Assembly: GCA_024653485.1 (NCBI GenBank)
Contig: JANLFY010000004.1
Span: 167,901-231,900 of the forward strand
Direction of reading: 5' to 3'
DNA from: Bacillota bacterium
Lineage (GTDB): Bacteria; Bacillota; SHA-98; UBA4971
Length of the DNA stretch: 64,000 nt
Shown here: one piece after another, positions 15,156 through 24,854 of the stretch
Layout: each line of letters opens with the position of its first letter
Numbering within the stretch: the first letter of the stretch is position 1
Notes under the pieces: model-generated
What the model saw: the letters and a program-made list of their open reading frames with translations, nothing else
The model's database searches: none
What the model was told of the DNA's origin: nothing
Made by a program: the position numbers and the translations under genes

Positions 15156-17849
15156 GTGCTCGGCTTCCTCAAGAAGGCACTTGATTTCAACGAGAGAGAG
15201 CTTCGCAGGCTGCGGGACATGGCCGCGGCGGTGACCGCTCTCGGCCCAGAGATCTCGAGGCTGTCCGACGAGGAATTGGCCTCGAAGACGGTGGAGTTTA
15301 GATCGCGGCTCGCGAACGGGGAGTCTCTGGACGAAATCCTCCAGGAAGCGTTCGCCGTTGTCCGTGAAGCGTCGGTGAGAGTCCTCGGGCAGCGCCATTT
15401 CGACGAGCAGGTCATGGGCGGGATCGTGCTCCATGAGGGCAGGATCGCCGAAATGAAGACCGGCGAGGGCAAGACCCTGGCGGCGACGCTGCCCGCTTAT
15501 CTCAACGCCCTCTCTGGGGAGGGCGTTCATGTCGTGACCGTCAACGACTACCTCGCGCGCCGCGACGCGGAGTGGATGGGGACTATCCACAAGTTCCTCG
15601 GGCTCACCGTGGGTGTCATCGTCCACGGGTTGGACTACGCACAGAGGAAGGCCGCGTACGCGGCTGACATCACTTACGGGACGAACAACGAGTTCGGGTT
15701 CGACTATCTAAGGGACAACATGGTCGCTTCAGAGGACGAGATGGTCCAGCGAGAGCTGAACTACGCCATCGTCGACGAGGTCGACAGCATCCTCATAGAC
15801 GAGGCGAGAACGCCCCTCATCATCTCAGGCCAGGCTGAGGAGTCCACGGACCTTTACTATCAGTTCGCGAGGCTTGTGCCGAGGCTGAGACGAGAAGAGG
15901 ACTACACCGTGGACGAGAAGGCCCGCACCGTGGCGCTAACCGAAGAAGGTGTGGCGAGGGTCGAGAGGATGCTCGGCATAGACAATCTGTACGACGACTC
16001 CAACATGGAGCTCGCGCATCATCTGAACCAGGCGCTGCGTGCCCATGCCCTGATGCACAGGGACAGGGACTACGTGGTAAAGGACGGCCAAGTCATCATA
16101 GTCGATGAGTTCACCGGACGCCTCATGTTCGGGAGGCGGTACAGCGACGGCCTGCATCAGGCCATAGAGGCAAAGGAAGGTGTGAAGGTCGAGCGGGAGA
16201 GCCAGACTCTGGCGACAATCACGTTCCAGAACTACTTCCGTATGTACCGGAAGCTAGCAGGCATGACGGGCACCGCGGCGACGGAGGAAGAGGAGTTCCG
16301 GAAGATATACGGGCTTGACGTGGTGGTGGTCCCGACGCACCTCCCGATGATTCGGGTCGACCATCCCGACGTGGTCTACAAGACTGAGCGCGCGAAGTTC
16401 AACGCGGTCGTCGAGGAGATCGAAAGGCTCCACGAAAAGGGGCAGCCCGTGTTGGTGGGCACCATCTCCATCGAGAAGTCGGAGAGACTCAGCGAGATGC
16501 TCAGACGACGCGGCATTCCGCACCAGGTGCTGAACGCGAAACACCACGAGCGTGAGGCGGAGATCGTGGCGCAGGCCGGGCGCTTGGGGACGGTTACCAT
16601 AGCCACTAACATGGCCGGGCGTGGAACAGACATCGTGCTGGGCGGCAACCCAGAGTATATCGCCAAGCAGAAGCTGCGTGCCCGTGGTTACGCCAGCGAG
16701 GTGGTGGCTGAGGCGGCGGAGAGGTTTCCCACGAAGGATCCCGAGGTTCTCAAGGCCCGGGAGGAGTTCAGCGAGTACCTCGAGGAGGCGAGGGCAGCTT
16801 GCGCAGGGGAGCATGAAAAAGTAGTCGAACTGGGCGGGCTGTTCATCATCGGAACGGAGCGCCACGAGAGTAGACGCATAGACAACCAGCTCCGCGGTCG
16901 TTCCGGGCGCCAGGGTGACCCGGGAGCGTCCCGGTTCTATGTGTCGCTCGAGGATGACCTCATGAGGCTCTTCGGCGGGGAGTTCATAACGAACATCATG
17001 AACAGGCTCGGGTGGGATGAAAACACCCCGATCGAACACCCGCGCCTGTCGAAGGCGATCGAGACCGCTCAGAAGCGTGTGGAGGCGCGCAACTTCGACA
17101 TCCGTAAGCAGGTCCTCGAGTACGATGACGTCATGAACAAGCAGCGTGAGGTCATCTACCGCGACAGGCGCATGATCTTGCGCGGCGAGGATCTAAGGGG
17201 CAGAATCATGCAGATGATCTCCCAGGTTGCCAAGGGCATTCTTGACACGTACGCGAACGAGAAGGTGTTCCAGGAGGAATGGGATCTCGACGGGCTCGCG
17301 GACCGTGTGAACAGGACCTTCGCACCGGGGGCGTCGCTCGTCACGAGAGCGGAACTGGCCGGTTTGCGCCGTCCGGAGCTAGAGGAGCGCATCGTGGGGG
17401 CTGCCCGAAAAGCATACGAGGAGCGGGAGACCCTCATCGGGCCGGAGCGCATGAGGGCTCTCGAAAAGCTCGTTATGCTGAGGATAATTGATTCGAAGTG
17501 GATGGATCACCTGCAGGCTATGGACGACCTGCGGGAAGGAATAGGACTTCGGGCGTACGGTCAGCACAACCCGTTGCAAGAATACCAGATCGAGGGCTGG
17601 CAGATGTTCGAGGCGCTCAAGGAGAGCATTCAAGAGGACATCGTGACGTGGATGTTCCGCGTGGGCGTCGAGAGCGGCGACAAGCAGCCCAAGGCGCGTC
17701 GGTACCACATTTCGATGAGCGGTGGCGGCCAGCAGGACGAGGAACGACCGCGGGTGGAGCAGCGGCGCGTGAAGAAGGTCGGGAGGAACGACCCATGCCC
17801 GTGCGGAAGTGGAAAGAAGTACAAGAAATGCTGCGGAAGGAGTGCCTGA
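15156..17849 (+). CDS. secA: Preprotein translocase ATPase SecA
   Basis: SecA is the cytoplasmic motor that pushes unfolded preproteins through SecYEG. The 897-residue product has all parts: Walker A in MKTGEGKT, the DEAD-like [15 protein letters not shown], the preprotein crosslinking domain, helicase motif [14 protein letters not shown], and [13 protein letters not shown]. The C-terminus ends with a zinc-binding SEC-C motif ([17 protein letters not shown]) used for SecB or lipid contacts. The GTG start has AAGGGA six bases upstream. It is followed within five bases by prfB, the classical secA-prfB pair of Bacillota. Confidence 0.98.
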   Translation: MLGFLKKALDFNERELRRLRDMAAAVTALGPEISRLSDEELASKTVEFRSRLANGESLDEILQEAFAVVREASVRVLGQRHFDEQVMGGIVLHEGRIAEMKTGEGKTLAATLPAYLNALSGEGVHVVTVNDYLARRDAEWMGTIHKFLGLTVGVIVHGLDYAQRKAAYAADITYGTNNEFGFDYLRDNMVASEDEMVQRELNYAIVDEVDSILIDEARTPLIISGQAEESTDLYYQFARLVPRLRREEDYTVDEKARTVALTEEGVARVERMLGIDNLYDDSNMELAHHLNQALRAHALMHRDRDYVVKDGQVIIVDEFTGRLMFGRRYSDGLHQAIEAKEGVKVERESQTLATITFQNYFRMYRKLAGMTGTAATEEEEFRKIYGLDVVVVPTHLPMIRVDHPDVVYKTERAKFNAVVEEIERLHEKGQPVLVGTISIEKSERLSEMLRRRGIPHQVLNAKHHEREAEIVAQAGRLGTVTIATNMAGRGTDIVLGGNPEYIAKQKLRARGYASEVVAEAAERFPTKDPEVLKAREEFSEYLEEARAACAGEHEKVVELGGLFIIGTERHESRRIDNQLRGRSGRQGDPGASRFYVSLEDDLMRLFGGEFITNIMNRLGWDENTPIEHPRLSKAIETAQKRVEARNFDIRKQVLEYDDVMNKQREVIYRDRRMILRGEDLRGRIMQMISQVAKGILDTYANEKVFQEEWDLDGLADRVNRTFAPGASLVTRAELAGLRRPELEERIVGAARKAYEERETLIGPERMRALEKLVMLRIIDSKWMDHLQAMDDLREGIGLRAYGQHNPLQEYQIEGWQMFEALKESIQEDIVTWMFRVGVESGDKQPKARRYHISMSGGGQQDEERPRVEQRRVKKVGRNDPCPCGSGKKYKKCCGRSA

Positions 17850-17853
17850 TGAC

Positions 17854-18961
17854 ATGCTGAGTGAGTTGAAACCCGCTCTGGAAGATCTCGTTTCCAGGGT
17901 CGAAGAGATGAGGGTGTATCTTTGACGTCGAAGCGAAGAAGGCCAAGCTCGCTGAGCTTGAACAGCGAGTGAGCAGCCCGGGCTTCTGGGACGACAGGGA
18001 GGCCGCGCAGAGAGTCCTTCAACAGGTGAGCCAGATCAAGGGCGACGTCGAGCGTTGGGAGAAGGCCCGCGCCGACTCTGAGGACCTCATGGTCCTCCTT
18101 GAGCTGGGGTTGGAGGAAGGCGATGAGTCGGTCGAGAAAGAGGTTCGCCAGGGTATGAAAGCTCTTGCGAAGGCTGTGACTGGCCTTGAGCTTTCGCATC
18201 TGCTCGGCGGGGAGTACGACCGGGCCAACGCCATCGTGTCCATTCATCCCGGAGCGGGAGGCACGGAATCCCAGGACTGGGCGGAGATGCTCCTAAGGAT
18301 GTACCTGAGGTGGGCGGAACGGCGGGGATACAAGGCAGAGATCACCGACGTCCTGCCGGGCGAGGAAGCGGGCCTCAAGAGCGCCACTGTCCTCGTGAGC
18401 GGCGAGCACGCGTACGGATACCTCAAGGCTGAAAAGGGAATCCACCGCCTCGTTAGGATATCGCCGTTTGACGCCAACGCCAGGCGCCACACGTCGTTCG
18501 CGTCGGTTGATGTGATCCCTGAAGTACCGGAGGACGTGGACGTTGAGATAAGGCCGGAGGATCTCAAGATCGACACGTACCGGTCTGGAGGGGCCGGCGG
18601 CCAGTATGTCAACAAGACCGAGTCCGCCGTGAGGATAACCCACATCCCCACCGGCATCATAGTGGCCTGTCAGAATGAACGTTCCCAGTATCAGAACCGG
18701 GAAGTCGCCATGAGGATCCTGAAGGCTCGTCTGTTCGAGCACTACAAGGCGGAACAGGAGAAGAAGATAGGCGAGCTCCGTGGTGAGCAGAAAGAAATAG
18801 CTTGGGGCAATCAGATCAGATCATACGTGTTCCAACCTTACACGATGGTGAAGGACCATCGGACCGGCCTCGAGACCGGTAACGTCCAGGCGGTGATGGA
18901 CGGCGAGATAGACGAGTTCATCGAGGCCTACCTCAGGGCAAGCGCCAGAGCGTCGGCCTAG
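17854..18961 (+). CDS. prfB: Peptide chain release factor 2, with programmed +1 frameshift
   Basis: RF2 reads UGA and UAA stop codons and releases the finished chain. The coding sequence is join(17854..17922, 17924..18961), 368 residues. Codon 24 is an in-frame TGA at 17923-17925, in AGGGTGTATCTTTGAC: an internal Shine-Dalgarno-like AGGGTG, the slippery CTT and TGAC, nearly identical to the E. coli site. The ribosome skips T17923, so scarce RF2 raises its own synthesis. The main frame keeps the RF2 stop-recognition tripeptide SPF (RISPFDANA) and the catalytic GGQ (GGAGGQYVNK). The ATG at 17854 has AAGGAG eleven bases upstream. Confidence 0.96.
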
Positions 18962-19026
18962 TCCTGCCTACGTACCCGAGTGGGGCGCGCGTCGGGTGAT
19001 GCGCGTAGGGTGAATAGAGGGATGCC

Positions 19027-19731
19027 ATGAAGTACGCTGCGGCGCTGGCTGGCCTTGTGATAATCTGCCTTTTCCTGGTCGGCGAGGTGACGATCCCAGG
19101 GGTCGTGAGCACTAGGCTGGAGAGAGCGATAGCGGCGAGCGTGGACGGGATCGAGTCCGTCCACGTTCACGTGAGGACCTTTCCCGCCCTTGCGCTCGCC
19201 GCCGGTAAGATACACTCGCTCCGGCTTGACGCGAGAAACATGGTCGTGGACGGGCTGCGGGTGCGGCGCTTGTTCATCGACGCGCGCAATGCGGAGGTAG
19301 ACGTGAGCTCCGTGCTAGGTGGTGGCAAGCTCGTCGTACGACGCGTTGGCCGTAGTGACGTAACGGTCGTGCTGGCTGAAGACGACCTCAACTCGTACTT
19401 TCACTCGCGCGACGGGATCTTGAGATTCCTCACGGTGAGGCTCCGACGGGACTTCGCCACAGTCTCGGGCAGCGCAAGCGTCTTAGGTGCAAAGGTGGAG
19501 TTCGCGCTGGAGGGTAGGTTCGTAGTGAGCGGCGACACACGCCTCGCGTACGTCGTCGACCGCGTCACGGTCGGACGAACGGTGGTTCCAGATGTCATCA
19601 AGGACGGGTTATTGAGGAGTGTGGACTTGTCAGTGGACGTGTCCGGCCTGCCCGTCCCCGTTGCGCTGAAGGACGTGAACGTTCAAGATGGAGTCGCCTA
19701 CATCTTCGGAAGCGCGTGTTCGGGCGAGTGA
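19027..19731 (+). CDS. DUF2993 (LmeA-like) exported protein
   Basis: The 234-residue product has an N-terminal hydrophobic segment (residues 3-22) and then a DUF2993-type domain of alternating beta strands, seen in the repeated 'DARNMVVDGLRVRRLFIDAR' style and the AEDDLNSYFHSR segment. In actinobacteria a DUF2993 protein (LmeA) binds phosphoinositides and helps make lipomannan; in Bacillota the role is unknown, possibly lipid or cell-wall precursor handling outside the membrane. AGAGGGA precedes the ATG. It follows prfB by 65 bases and may be read with it. Confidence 0.7.
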   Translation: MKYAAALAGLVIICLFLVGEVTIPGVVSTRLERAIAASVDGIESVHVHVRTFPALALAAGKIHSLRLDARNMVVDGLRVRRLFIDARNAEVDVSSVLGGGKLVVRRVGRSDVTVVLAEDDLNSYFHSRDGILRFLTVRLRRDFATVSGSASVLGAKVEFALEGRFVVSGDTRLAYVVDRVTVGRTVVPDVIKDGLLRSVDLSVDVSGLPVPVALKDVNVQDGVAYIFGSACSGE

Positions 19732-19921
19732 CAGGAAGGCGCACTGATCGAGAGCCGACCCCTTTGGCACGTCCGGCCGCGCGGAGAAGGGGATGAGGTA
19801 CCCGTCGGGGATGCCGGACTTCACCGGACAGAGGGTTGGGTTGGGTCGGGTGGGGCTGAGCTTCGGAGTGGGGCTCGGGAGAGCGGCCGCCGGTTGATCG
19901 GGAATGTGGGGTGGAGGTTCG

Positions 19922-21994
19922 ATGGCAGGATCATGGAGAGCGAGGAAGCTTTGGGTGTGGACGCTGATAGCCGCTGCGCTGGCGTCAGCGTACATCGCGG
20001 CCGGGCGGGTTTCCCTGGAACGCTCCAACCGCCAGGTGGACTTGGTGTTGGACTATGATGCTGCCATTGAGCTCTGCCGCATGGCCGGGTACCCCTTGGA
20101 CGCTTTCCTGAGGAGAGCGAGGACGGCGGGGCTCACGTCAGTGGCCCTGAATGAGCTCACCGTGGGCGATCTCATAGAAACGGGCAAGGTGCGGGGCTTC
20201 ACGGGTAGGCAGATACTGGACTACGACAAGCTGGCCCCAACGACCGATCCGGTACTTAGACGAATGATAGACGAGGGACGCTTGTTCGGAGGCAACACGT
20301 ACCTTCTCCCTCGCGACGCATCAACGTATGGCGAGATCGCCCCGCTGATCAGCGTGCGGCTCTCGGGCGAGCGGGTGTCAGTGTTCGACTCTCCGCGACT
20401 CGGGCGGTTTATCGAGACCGCAAAGGGGCTCAAGGAAGTCGAGGAAGTGAACCTTGGTCTTGACCCTGAGGAGATCCGCGAAGCCAAGGCCGCCGATCTC
20501 CGCGTCGTGGCGAGGTTTAGGAACTACACGGCCGTAACCCCAGAGAAGATGGAGTTCTTCTTGGGAAGGCTGGCGGAGATCGATGGGGTCAGACTGGTTA
20601 TCTTCGAAGGGCAAGACGTGCTCGGTTACCCGGACCACATCCGTGAGGCGGCGAACGTTCTCGGTTCTCACGGGCTTCTGTTCGGCCACGTGGAGTTCGC
20701 GGCCCAACAGGGTGACACCGCCCTCGCCAAGTTCATGGGGCCTGAGGTCGTGCGCGTCCACAGCATAACTGAGCGTGAGATGAACAAGATTCAGGTTCAG
20801 ACGGCGGTGGATAGGTTTGTGCGCGCCGCTCGCGAGCGGAATATCAGAGTCATGTACATCCGTCCGTTTCCCGCGAAGGCCGGGGAGGGGCTCGCGGCGG
20901 TGAACCACAACCTCGAATACATCGAGGCGATAGCGCGCGGGATCTCAGCTTCCGGCTTCACTCTCGGAGAAGCTAGCCCGTTCGAATGGTACAGTCCCGC
21001 CAGAGTGCTGCTCGTTCTGGTGGCCGCAGGCATTCTAGCAGGAGGATTCATGCTCCTGGACATGGTCGCATACGTCCCTCCCGTCGTAGAGCTAGGACTG
21101 TTCGTCCTCGGGCTCATCGCGTATGGCGGCTTCGTTGCCACTCGATTCGCTACCATCTTCCGCCAGCTTGCGGCTTTGGGTGCTGCCATCGTGTTCCCTG
21201 CGCTGGCTGTGGGCATCATCCTGACGAGGTCCCGCCGTGCGCGAAGCGCCCGCTGGGGCGAAGGCGCCTGGCTACGCGACGCCTACGTGCTGTGGCTCGA
21301 GGCTTCGGCAGTATCAGTGCTGGGTGGCATGCTCCTCGCCGCCACTCTGTCCAGCACGAGCTTCATGCTGCATCTCGACCAATTCGCAGGTGTGAAGGTC
21401 GCGCACGTCGTTCCGTTGATGGTAGTGGCATCTCTGTATTGGATGTACCACGTTGTGCAGAGCAGGGCAGGCAGAAGCCTTGTGGCGGCGGCGGGCGAGT
21501 TGCTATCGGAGCCCATCCGAGTCTGGCACGTGGTCGCGCTGGCCGCGACCGGCATGGCGGGACTCGTGTATATCATGCGGACCGGAAACGTCTACTTGGG
21601 GATGCCCGTCCCGTTCTTCGACGAAGGGATGAGGGTGTTCCTCGAGAGAGCACTAGTCTTTCGCCCGAGGACCAAAGAGTTCCTCATCGGTCACCCCGCG
21701 ATGATTCTGGCGGCTTTGGCTTTCGTGCGAGGCGACAGGCGGTCAGTGCTGCCGCTGGCCCTTCTCGGGTGTATAGGTCAGATCTCCATGGTGAACACGT
21801 TCTCTCACCTGCATACTCCGCTCTTGGCGACCGCCCTGAGAACGGTGTATGGGCTCGTTGTGGGCGCGATCGTCGGTGTGGTCGGCTACGGTCTGTACTC
21901 CGCCTACGTGAGGCTTGCAGCACGCGGGGGCGTCGGGTTTGGAGAGTCCCGGCGAGACACTGACGTAGGAGGAGGGGAGAGACTAGAAGGATGA
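19922..21994 (+). CDS. DUF5693 family membrane protein
   Basis: The 690-residue protein has an N-terminal anchor, a ~320-residue soluble domain (for example TSVALNELTVGDLIETGK and FARAAREN-like turns near RNIRVMYIRPFP), and a C-terminal half with about eight to ten membrane helices. It resembles the DUF5693 family, which is typically found directly before csaB in Bacillota, as here. A role in export or assembly of the secondary cell-wall polymer is inferred from that linkage alone. The ATG at 19922 is preferred over the one at 19904 because GTGGAGG lies just upstream. It overlaps csaB by four bases. Confidence 0.75.
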   Translation: MAGSWRARKLWVWTLIAAALASAYIAAGRVSLERSNRQVDLVLDYDAAIELCRMAGYPLDAFLRRARTAGLTSVALNELTVGDLIETGKVRGFTGRQILDYDKLAPTTDPVLRRMIDEGRLFGGNTYLLPRDASTYGEIAPLISVRLSGERVSVFDSPRLGRFIETAKGLKEVEEVNLGLDPEEIREAKAADLRVVARFRNYTAVTPEKMEFFLGRLAEIDGVRLVIFEGQDVLGYPDHIREAANVLGSHGLLFGHVEFAAQQGDTALAKFMGPEVVRVHSITEREMNKIQVQTAVDRFVRAARERNIRVMYIRPFPAKAGEGLAAVNHNLEYIEAIARGISASGFTLGEASPFEWYSPARVLLVLVAAGILAGGFMLLDMVAYVPPVVELGLFVLGLIAYGGFVATRFATIFRQLAALGAAIVFPALAVGIILTRSRRARSARWGEGAWLRDAYVLWLEASAVSVLGGMLLAATLSSTSFMLHLDQFAGVKVAHVVPLMVVASLYWMYHVVQSRAGRSLVAAAGELLSEPIRVWHVVALAATGMAGLVYIMRTGNVYLGMPVPFFDEGMRVFLERALVFRPRTKEFLIGHPAMILAALAFVRGDRRSVLPLALLGCIGQISMVNTFSHLHTPLLATALRTVYGLVVGAIVGVVGYGLYSAYVRLAARGGVGFGESRRDTDVGGGERLEG

Positions 21995-23133
21995 GGTTCG
22001 TAGTCTCGGGGTACTTCGGATTCGGGAACACGGGCGACGAAGCCATGTTGGCTGCAATGGTCCAGCACCTCAGGGACGTAGACCCGGACGCCGCCATAGT
22101 CGCCCTTTCGAATCACCCCGAATTGACGATGCAGACACACGGGATTCCCGCGATTGGCAGGACAGCCCTGCGTCAGATCATCCGCGAGGTTGCTGCGGCC
22201 GACCTTGTCATCAGTGGGAGCGGCAGCCTCCTGCAGGACGTCACGAGTTTCAGATCGCTCGCGTATTACCTAGGGCTTGTCGCTCTGGCTAGACTCATGG
22301 GGACGCCAGTGTTCTTCTATTCCCAGGGTGTGGGGCCGCTGAGGCGCGCATGGAGTCGATGGCTCGTGAGGCTCGTGGCGAACGGGGCCACTGCTATCAC
22401 GGTGAGGGATGAGCCGTCCCGCCGGCTCCTCGAAGCGATCGGAGTAAGGCGCCCACCCGTCCAGGTGACCGCGGACCCGGTGTTCGGTATGGAGCTTTCG
22501 CCGTCCGTGCGCAGCGGTGAGGATATGCTGGCTTCCGAGGGCGTTCCGGTGTCCGCGAACGCGCCTCTCGTGGTAGTGTCCGTGAGACCTTGGAAAGCCG
22601 GGACTGGGTGGCTCGAAGCCATCGCGCGAGCAGCGGACGAAGCAGAACGGTCCCTTGGGGCGGCCGTAGTGTTCACGCCGTTTCACAAGCCCGGCGACGT
22701 GGTCGCGAGCAGGGCGGTGGCTGAACTCATGCGCGGGAGGTCCTACGTCTTGAAAGGAGACTATTCTCCCCAAGAGATGATGTCGCTGATCGACCGCGCT
22801 GACCTGGTGATAGGCATGAGATATCATGCGCTGGTGTTCGCGGCGGCGCGTGCCAAGCCCTTCGTGGCCGTGTCGTATGACCCCAAGATCGATGGCTTGC
22901 TTGAAATGTTGGGCGAGGAGCCGGGGATCACGACGGCCTCTCGGGGCGAGCAGGAAGTGGATGAGGAAGCCCTTGTCCGCAAGGTGACGGACGTCTGGGA
23001 GAGGCGCGACAGCATCAGGGAGGCGCTCAAGGCGATACGACCCGCGCTAGCGGAGGCCGCGAAGAGAGCTGCTTTCCTTGCAGCCGAGACCGCCCGCACC
23101 GGCAGGCAAGGGAGTGCAGGGGTGATAGGGTGA
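21991..23133 (+). CDS. csaB: Polysaccharide pyruvyl transferase CsaB
   Basis: This 380-residue enzyme belongs to the polysaccharide pyruvyl transferase family: GYFGFGNTGDEAML near the start, SGSGSLLQDVTS, FFYSQGVGPLRR and the late GMRYHALVFAA segment. CsaB adds a ketal-linked pyruvate from PEP to a secondary cell-wall polymer, which then anchors SLH-domain S-layer proteins. The ATG overlaps the DUF5693 stop (ATGA), and its own stop overlaps the following glycosyltransferase start, so the three are translationally coupled. Confidence 0.9.
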   Translation: MRFVVSGYFGFGNTGDEAMLAAMVQHLRDVDPDAAIVALSNHPELTMQTHGIPAIGRTALRQIIREVAAADLVISGSGSLLQDVTSFRSLAYYLGLVALARLMGTPVFFYSQGVGPLRRAWSRWLVRLVANGATAITVRDEPSRRLLEAIGVRRPPVQVTADPVFGMELSPSVRSGEDMLASEGVPVSANAPLVVVSVRPWKAGTGWLEAIARAADEAERSLGAAVVFTPFHKPGDVVASRAVAELMRGRSYVLKGDYSPQEMMSLIDRADLVIGMRYHALVFAAARAKPFVAVSYDPKIDGLLEMLGEEPGITTASRGEQEVDEEALVRKVTDVWERRDSIREALKAIRPALAEAAKRAAFLAAETARTGRQGSAGVIG

Positions 23134-23903
23134 GCGAGACGGGATTCGTGGAGGTCTTGGGCCTTCGCGTGCACAGGGTCGACATGGAGGGAGCGGTCCG
23201 AAAGGTGCGCCAGATGCTTGGTGCGAACGACCGAGCGTACCAGGTCGTGACGCTGAACTCCGAGATGGCGATGATGGCCCAGAAGGACGAGGACCTTGCT
23301 TCAGTAATCAACGGCGCGGACCTGGTCGTGCCCGACGGGGCAGGCGTAGTCTGGGCCTCGCGGGTGCTAGGCACCCCTCTCCGCGAGCGGGTGGCCGGGT
23401 TCGACCTCATGCTCGAACTCATCAGATGCGCGGCCTCGGAGGGGTGGCCGGTGTTTCTGCTCGGAGCAGCGCCCGGCGTCGCGGACGACGCGCGAGCTGT
23501 GCTGGCCGGACGCGCGCCGGGGGTGAGGGTGGTCGGGACTCATCACGGCTTCTTCGAAGAGCGAGACGAGAGGAGCGTAGTGGACGGGATAGCCGCGAGC
23601 GGCGCGAGGCTCGTTTTCGTTGCGATGGGTGCGCCCCGCCAGGACAGATGGATCGCCCGTAACAAGGAACGTCTGCCGCCGTCGGTGTGTATCGGGGTCG
23701 GCGGAAGCTTCGATGTCCTGGCAGGCCGCTCTTCGCGCGCGCCGAAGTGGATCGGGGAAATGGGTCTAGAGTGGCTGTATCGCCTGGCCCACGAGCCCAA
23801 GAGGTTTCCGAGGATGCTGGCTCTACCGAGATTCATGGCCAAGGTTCTCTCGATGGCACTTGCGAAGAGACTCCTGCGTGGCGACCCACGGGGCAACCTC
23901 TAA
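23130..23903 (+). CDS. tagA: WecG/TagA/CpsF family glycosyltransferase
   Basis: The 257-residue product matches the WecG/TagA/CpsF family: VVTLNSEMAMMAQKDEDL, the catalytic-region VPDGAGVVWASRVLG, FLLGAAPGVADDA and VAMGAPRQDRWI. TagA-type enzymes add N-acetylmannosamine to undecaprenyl-diphospho-GlcNAc, the first committed step of wall-polymer linkage units. Being coupled to csaB supports a shared secondary cell-wall polymer pathway. The GTG start overlaps the csaB stop by four bases. Confidence 0.88.
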   Translation: MSETGFVEVLGLRVHRVDMEGAVRKVRQMLGANDRAYQVVTLNSEMAMMAQKDEDLASVINGADLVVPDGAGVVWASRVLGTPLRERVAGFDLMLELIRCAASEGWPVFLLGAAPGVADDARAVLAGRAPGVRVVGTHHGFFEERDERSVVDGIAASGARLVFVAMGAPRQDRWIARNKERLPPSVCIGVGGSFDVLAGRSSRAPKWIGEMGLEWLYRLAHEPKRFPRMLALPRFMAKVLSMALAKRLLRGDPRGNL

Positions 23904-23928
23904 AACGGCTAGATAAGGAGTGACGAAC

Positions 23929-24801
23929 GTGCTCGGTAACGACCTACATCGTTGTCAGTCGTCCATTCTCACGGACGACGACGTCCGAATGCTGCAGGAA
24001 AAGGCGAAGCGAGTGAGGGTTCATGTGTTGAGGGCGACCGCTGAAGCGGGATCTGGCCATCCCGGCGGATCGCTGTCGTCCGCAGATATCCTAGCGACGC
24101 TCTACTTCAAAGTCATGAGGATCGATCCCAACGATCCCGGCTGGCCCGACAGGGACAGGTTCGTGCTGTCCAAGGGACACGCAGCGCCTGCGCTCTATGC
24201 GGTTCTGGCAGAGGCGGGTTTCTTTCCCGTTGAGGAGCTCCTCACGCTGCGACGCTTCGGCAGCAGGCTCCAGGGGCATCCGAGCATGAAGCACACGCCT
24301 GGCGTGGATATGTCCACAGGCTCGCTCGGGCAGGGTCTCTCAACGGCGAACGGGATGGCCTTGGCGGCCAGGCTCGACGGACGTCCGACGAGGGTGTACG
24401 TCCTGCTAGGCGACGGCGAACTTGAGGAGGGTCAGGTTTGGGAGGCAGCGATGACCTCGGTCCACCGGAGGCTGGACAACCTCATGGCGTTCGTGGACTG
24501 TAACGGCCTTCAGATAGACGGTCCCGTGACAGACGTCAAGTCGATGGAGAACGTCGCCGCCAGATGGAGGTCTTTCGGATGGCACGTGGTGGAGATAGAC
24601 GGGCACGATGTGAGTGCCGTCTTCAGCGCGTGCGAGGAGGCGAAAGCGACGAAGGGCAGGCCCACGGTTGCGGTGGCGCGGACTGTGAAGGGCAAGGGCG
24701 TCCCGTTCATGGAGAATGCAGTGGACTGGCACGGGAAGGCCCCTTCTCGCGAGGAGGCGCAGGAGGCCATCCGCTGGATCGAGCGGGGAAAGCAGGACTG
24801 A
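23929..24801 (+). CDS. Transketolase, N-terminal (thiamine-binding) subunit
   Basis: Bacillota often split transketolase into two genes. This 290-residue subunit carries the thiamine diphosphate region: SGHPGGSLSSADILATLYF, KGHAAPALYAVLA, GSLGQGLSTANGMALAARL and the cofactor motif GDGELEEGQVWEAAM with the downstream Asn in CNGLQIDG. Together with the next gene it moves two-carbon units between sugar phosphates in the pentose-phosphate pathway. The GTG at 23929 has AAGGAG eight bases upstream, whereas the GTG at 23920 would overlap that site. Confidence 0.93.
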   Translation: MLGNDLHRCQSSILTDDDVRMLQEKAKRVRVHVLRATAEAGSGHPGGSLSSADILATLYFKVMRIDPNDPGWPDRDRFVLSKGHAAPALYAVLAEAGFFPVEELLTLRRFGSRLQGHPSMKHTPGVDMSTGSLGQGLSTANGMALAARLDGRPTRVYVLLGDGELEEGQVWEAAMTSVHRRLDNLMAFVDCNGLQIDGPVTDVKSMENVAARWRSFGWHVVEIDGHDVSAVFSACEEAKATKGRPTVAVARTVKGKGVPFMENAVDWHGKAPSREEAQEAIRWIERGKQD

Positions 24802-24854
24802 ACGAACACAGAACTTCGTGAAACAGACCCGTGAGGAAATGGAGGCTGAACGGC

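Noticed and set aside
17923..17925. Nonsense mutation in prfB
   Set aside because: The TGA sits in the conserved RF2 recoding site with the internal Shine-Dalgarno and CTT slip codon, so it is programmed.
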